A stretch of 64,000 nucleotides of DNA from Betaproteobacteria bacterium (GTDB lineage: Bacteria > Pseudomonadota > Gammaproteobacteria > Burkholderiales > Burkholderiaceae_A). Below, one piece after another: positions 63,909 through 64,000 of this stretch. Under the pieces are notes generated by a model. The model ran no database searches. It worked only from the letters and a program-made list of their open reading frames with translations, and was not told the origin of the DNA. The stretch spans positions 1-64,000 of the forward strand of contig VGHN01000003.1 in assembly GCA_016868255.1 (NCBI GenBank), written 5' to 3'. Numbering within the stretch: the first letter of the stretch is position 1; the number at the start of each line of letters is the position of its first letter. The position numbers were made by a program, and so were the translations under genes.

Positions 63909-64000
63909 ATGTTGTCGACGGCCAATATCACGATGCAATTTGGCGGCAAGCCGCTCTTTGAGAATGTCTCGGTCAAGTTCACCGAGGGCAATCGCTATGG
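63909..64000 (+). CDS. ABC-F ATPase, 5' end only
   Basis: ATG 63909 with AAAGGG about eight bases upstream opens [20 protein letters not shown] then [11 protein letters not shown], the typical first 31 residues of YheS/EttA-type ABC-F proteins just before Walker A. The gene is cut by the window end, so its subclass cannot be judged. ABC-F proteins act on ribosomes. Confidence 0.85.
   Translation, partial: MLSTANITMQFGGKPLFENVSVKFTEGNRY

Overview
This window looks like chromosomal DNA of a chemolithoautotrophic, sulfur-oxidising betaproteobacterium, probably Burkholderiales-like. That placement is my inference from gene content and protein style; I could run no search. The basis is a Calvin-cycle operon with form IC RuBisCO and CbbX, a sox thiosulfate-oxidation cluster, malate synthase G, a riboswitch-controlled thiamine operon, a DUF4212/sodium:solute symporter pair and a DUF3422 gene.

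Layout. (1) 51-9456 is a lipopolysaccharide core/O-antigen block, mostly on the minus strand with tightly overlapping genes: an MsbA-like exporter, an O-antigen ligase, glycosyltransferases of families GT32, GT9 and GT2, a glycosidase-like protein, an InaA-type LPS kinase, and a fusion of a GT4 glycosyltransferase with a CE4 deacetylase. (2) 9477-18494 is accessory and scarred: an odd tRNA-Leu(CAA), a CbiO/SecF pseudogene chimera, a TPR glycosyltransferase with five 102-bp DNA repeats, a GT8-like gene whose stop codon lies inside an IS3-family element, a beheaded secreted protein with a 23-residue cysteine repeat, small secreted proteins, and a lipoprotein/CsgG cluster punctuated by a dispersed intergenic repeat. 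(3) 18537-28373 holds glcB, a MaoC-like gene, a decayed FrnE gene, the thiDCOSGE operon behind a TPP riboswitch, and a MarR regulator. (4) 28505-39117 is a transport block: DUF4212/SSS symporter, CBS-DUF294 protein, two paralogous PF07399 antiporters around a phosphoesterase and tRNA-Leu(UAA), and an MFS carrier. (5) 39191-40476 is eroded: an internally deleted SulP carrier, a DUF442 phosphatase-like gene, a truncated rhodanese fused to a CbbR-like tail, and a 57-bp duplication. (6) 40442-48909 is cbbR diverging from cbbLSXFPZAY. (7) 48839-57774 is a DUF3422 gene, a SoxS-like thioredoxin, an ArsR regulator with an 18-bp palindrome in its promoter, soxCDYZAX, a terminator, soxB and a cytochrome c. 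(8) 57782-64000 holds a hypothetical gene, a TesA-like esterase, an orphan LolD-like ATPase, purL and the start of an ABC-F gene.

How the genes work together. Sox proteins oxidise thiosulfate in the periplasm and feed electrons to respiration; the cbb genes spend the energy on CO2 fixation. The two clusters are separated only by cbbY, the DUF3422 gene and the thioredoxin. No complete new defence or biosynthetic system is evident. The most unusual material is the repeat-punctuated CsgG/lipoprotein cluster, the cysteine-repeat gene next to the IS, and several gene chimeras that record recent rearrangement.
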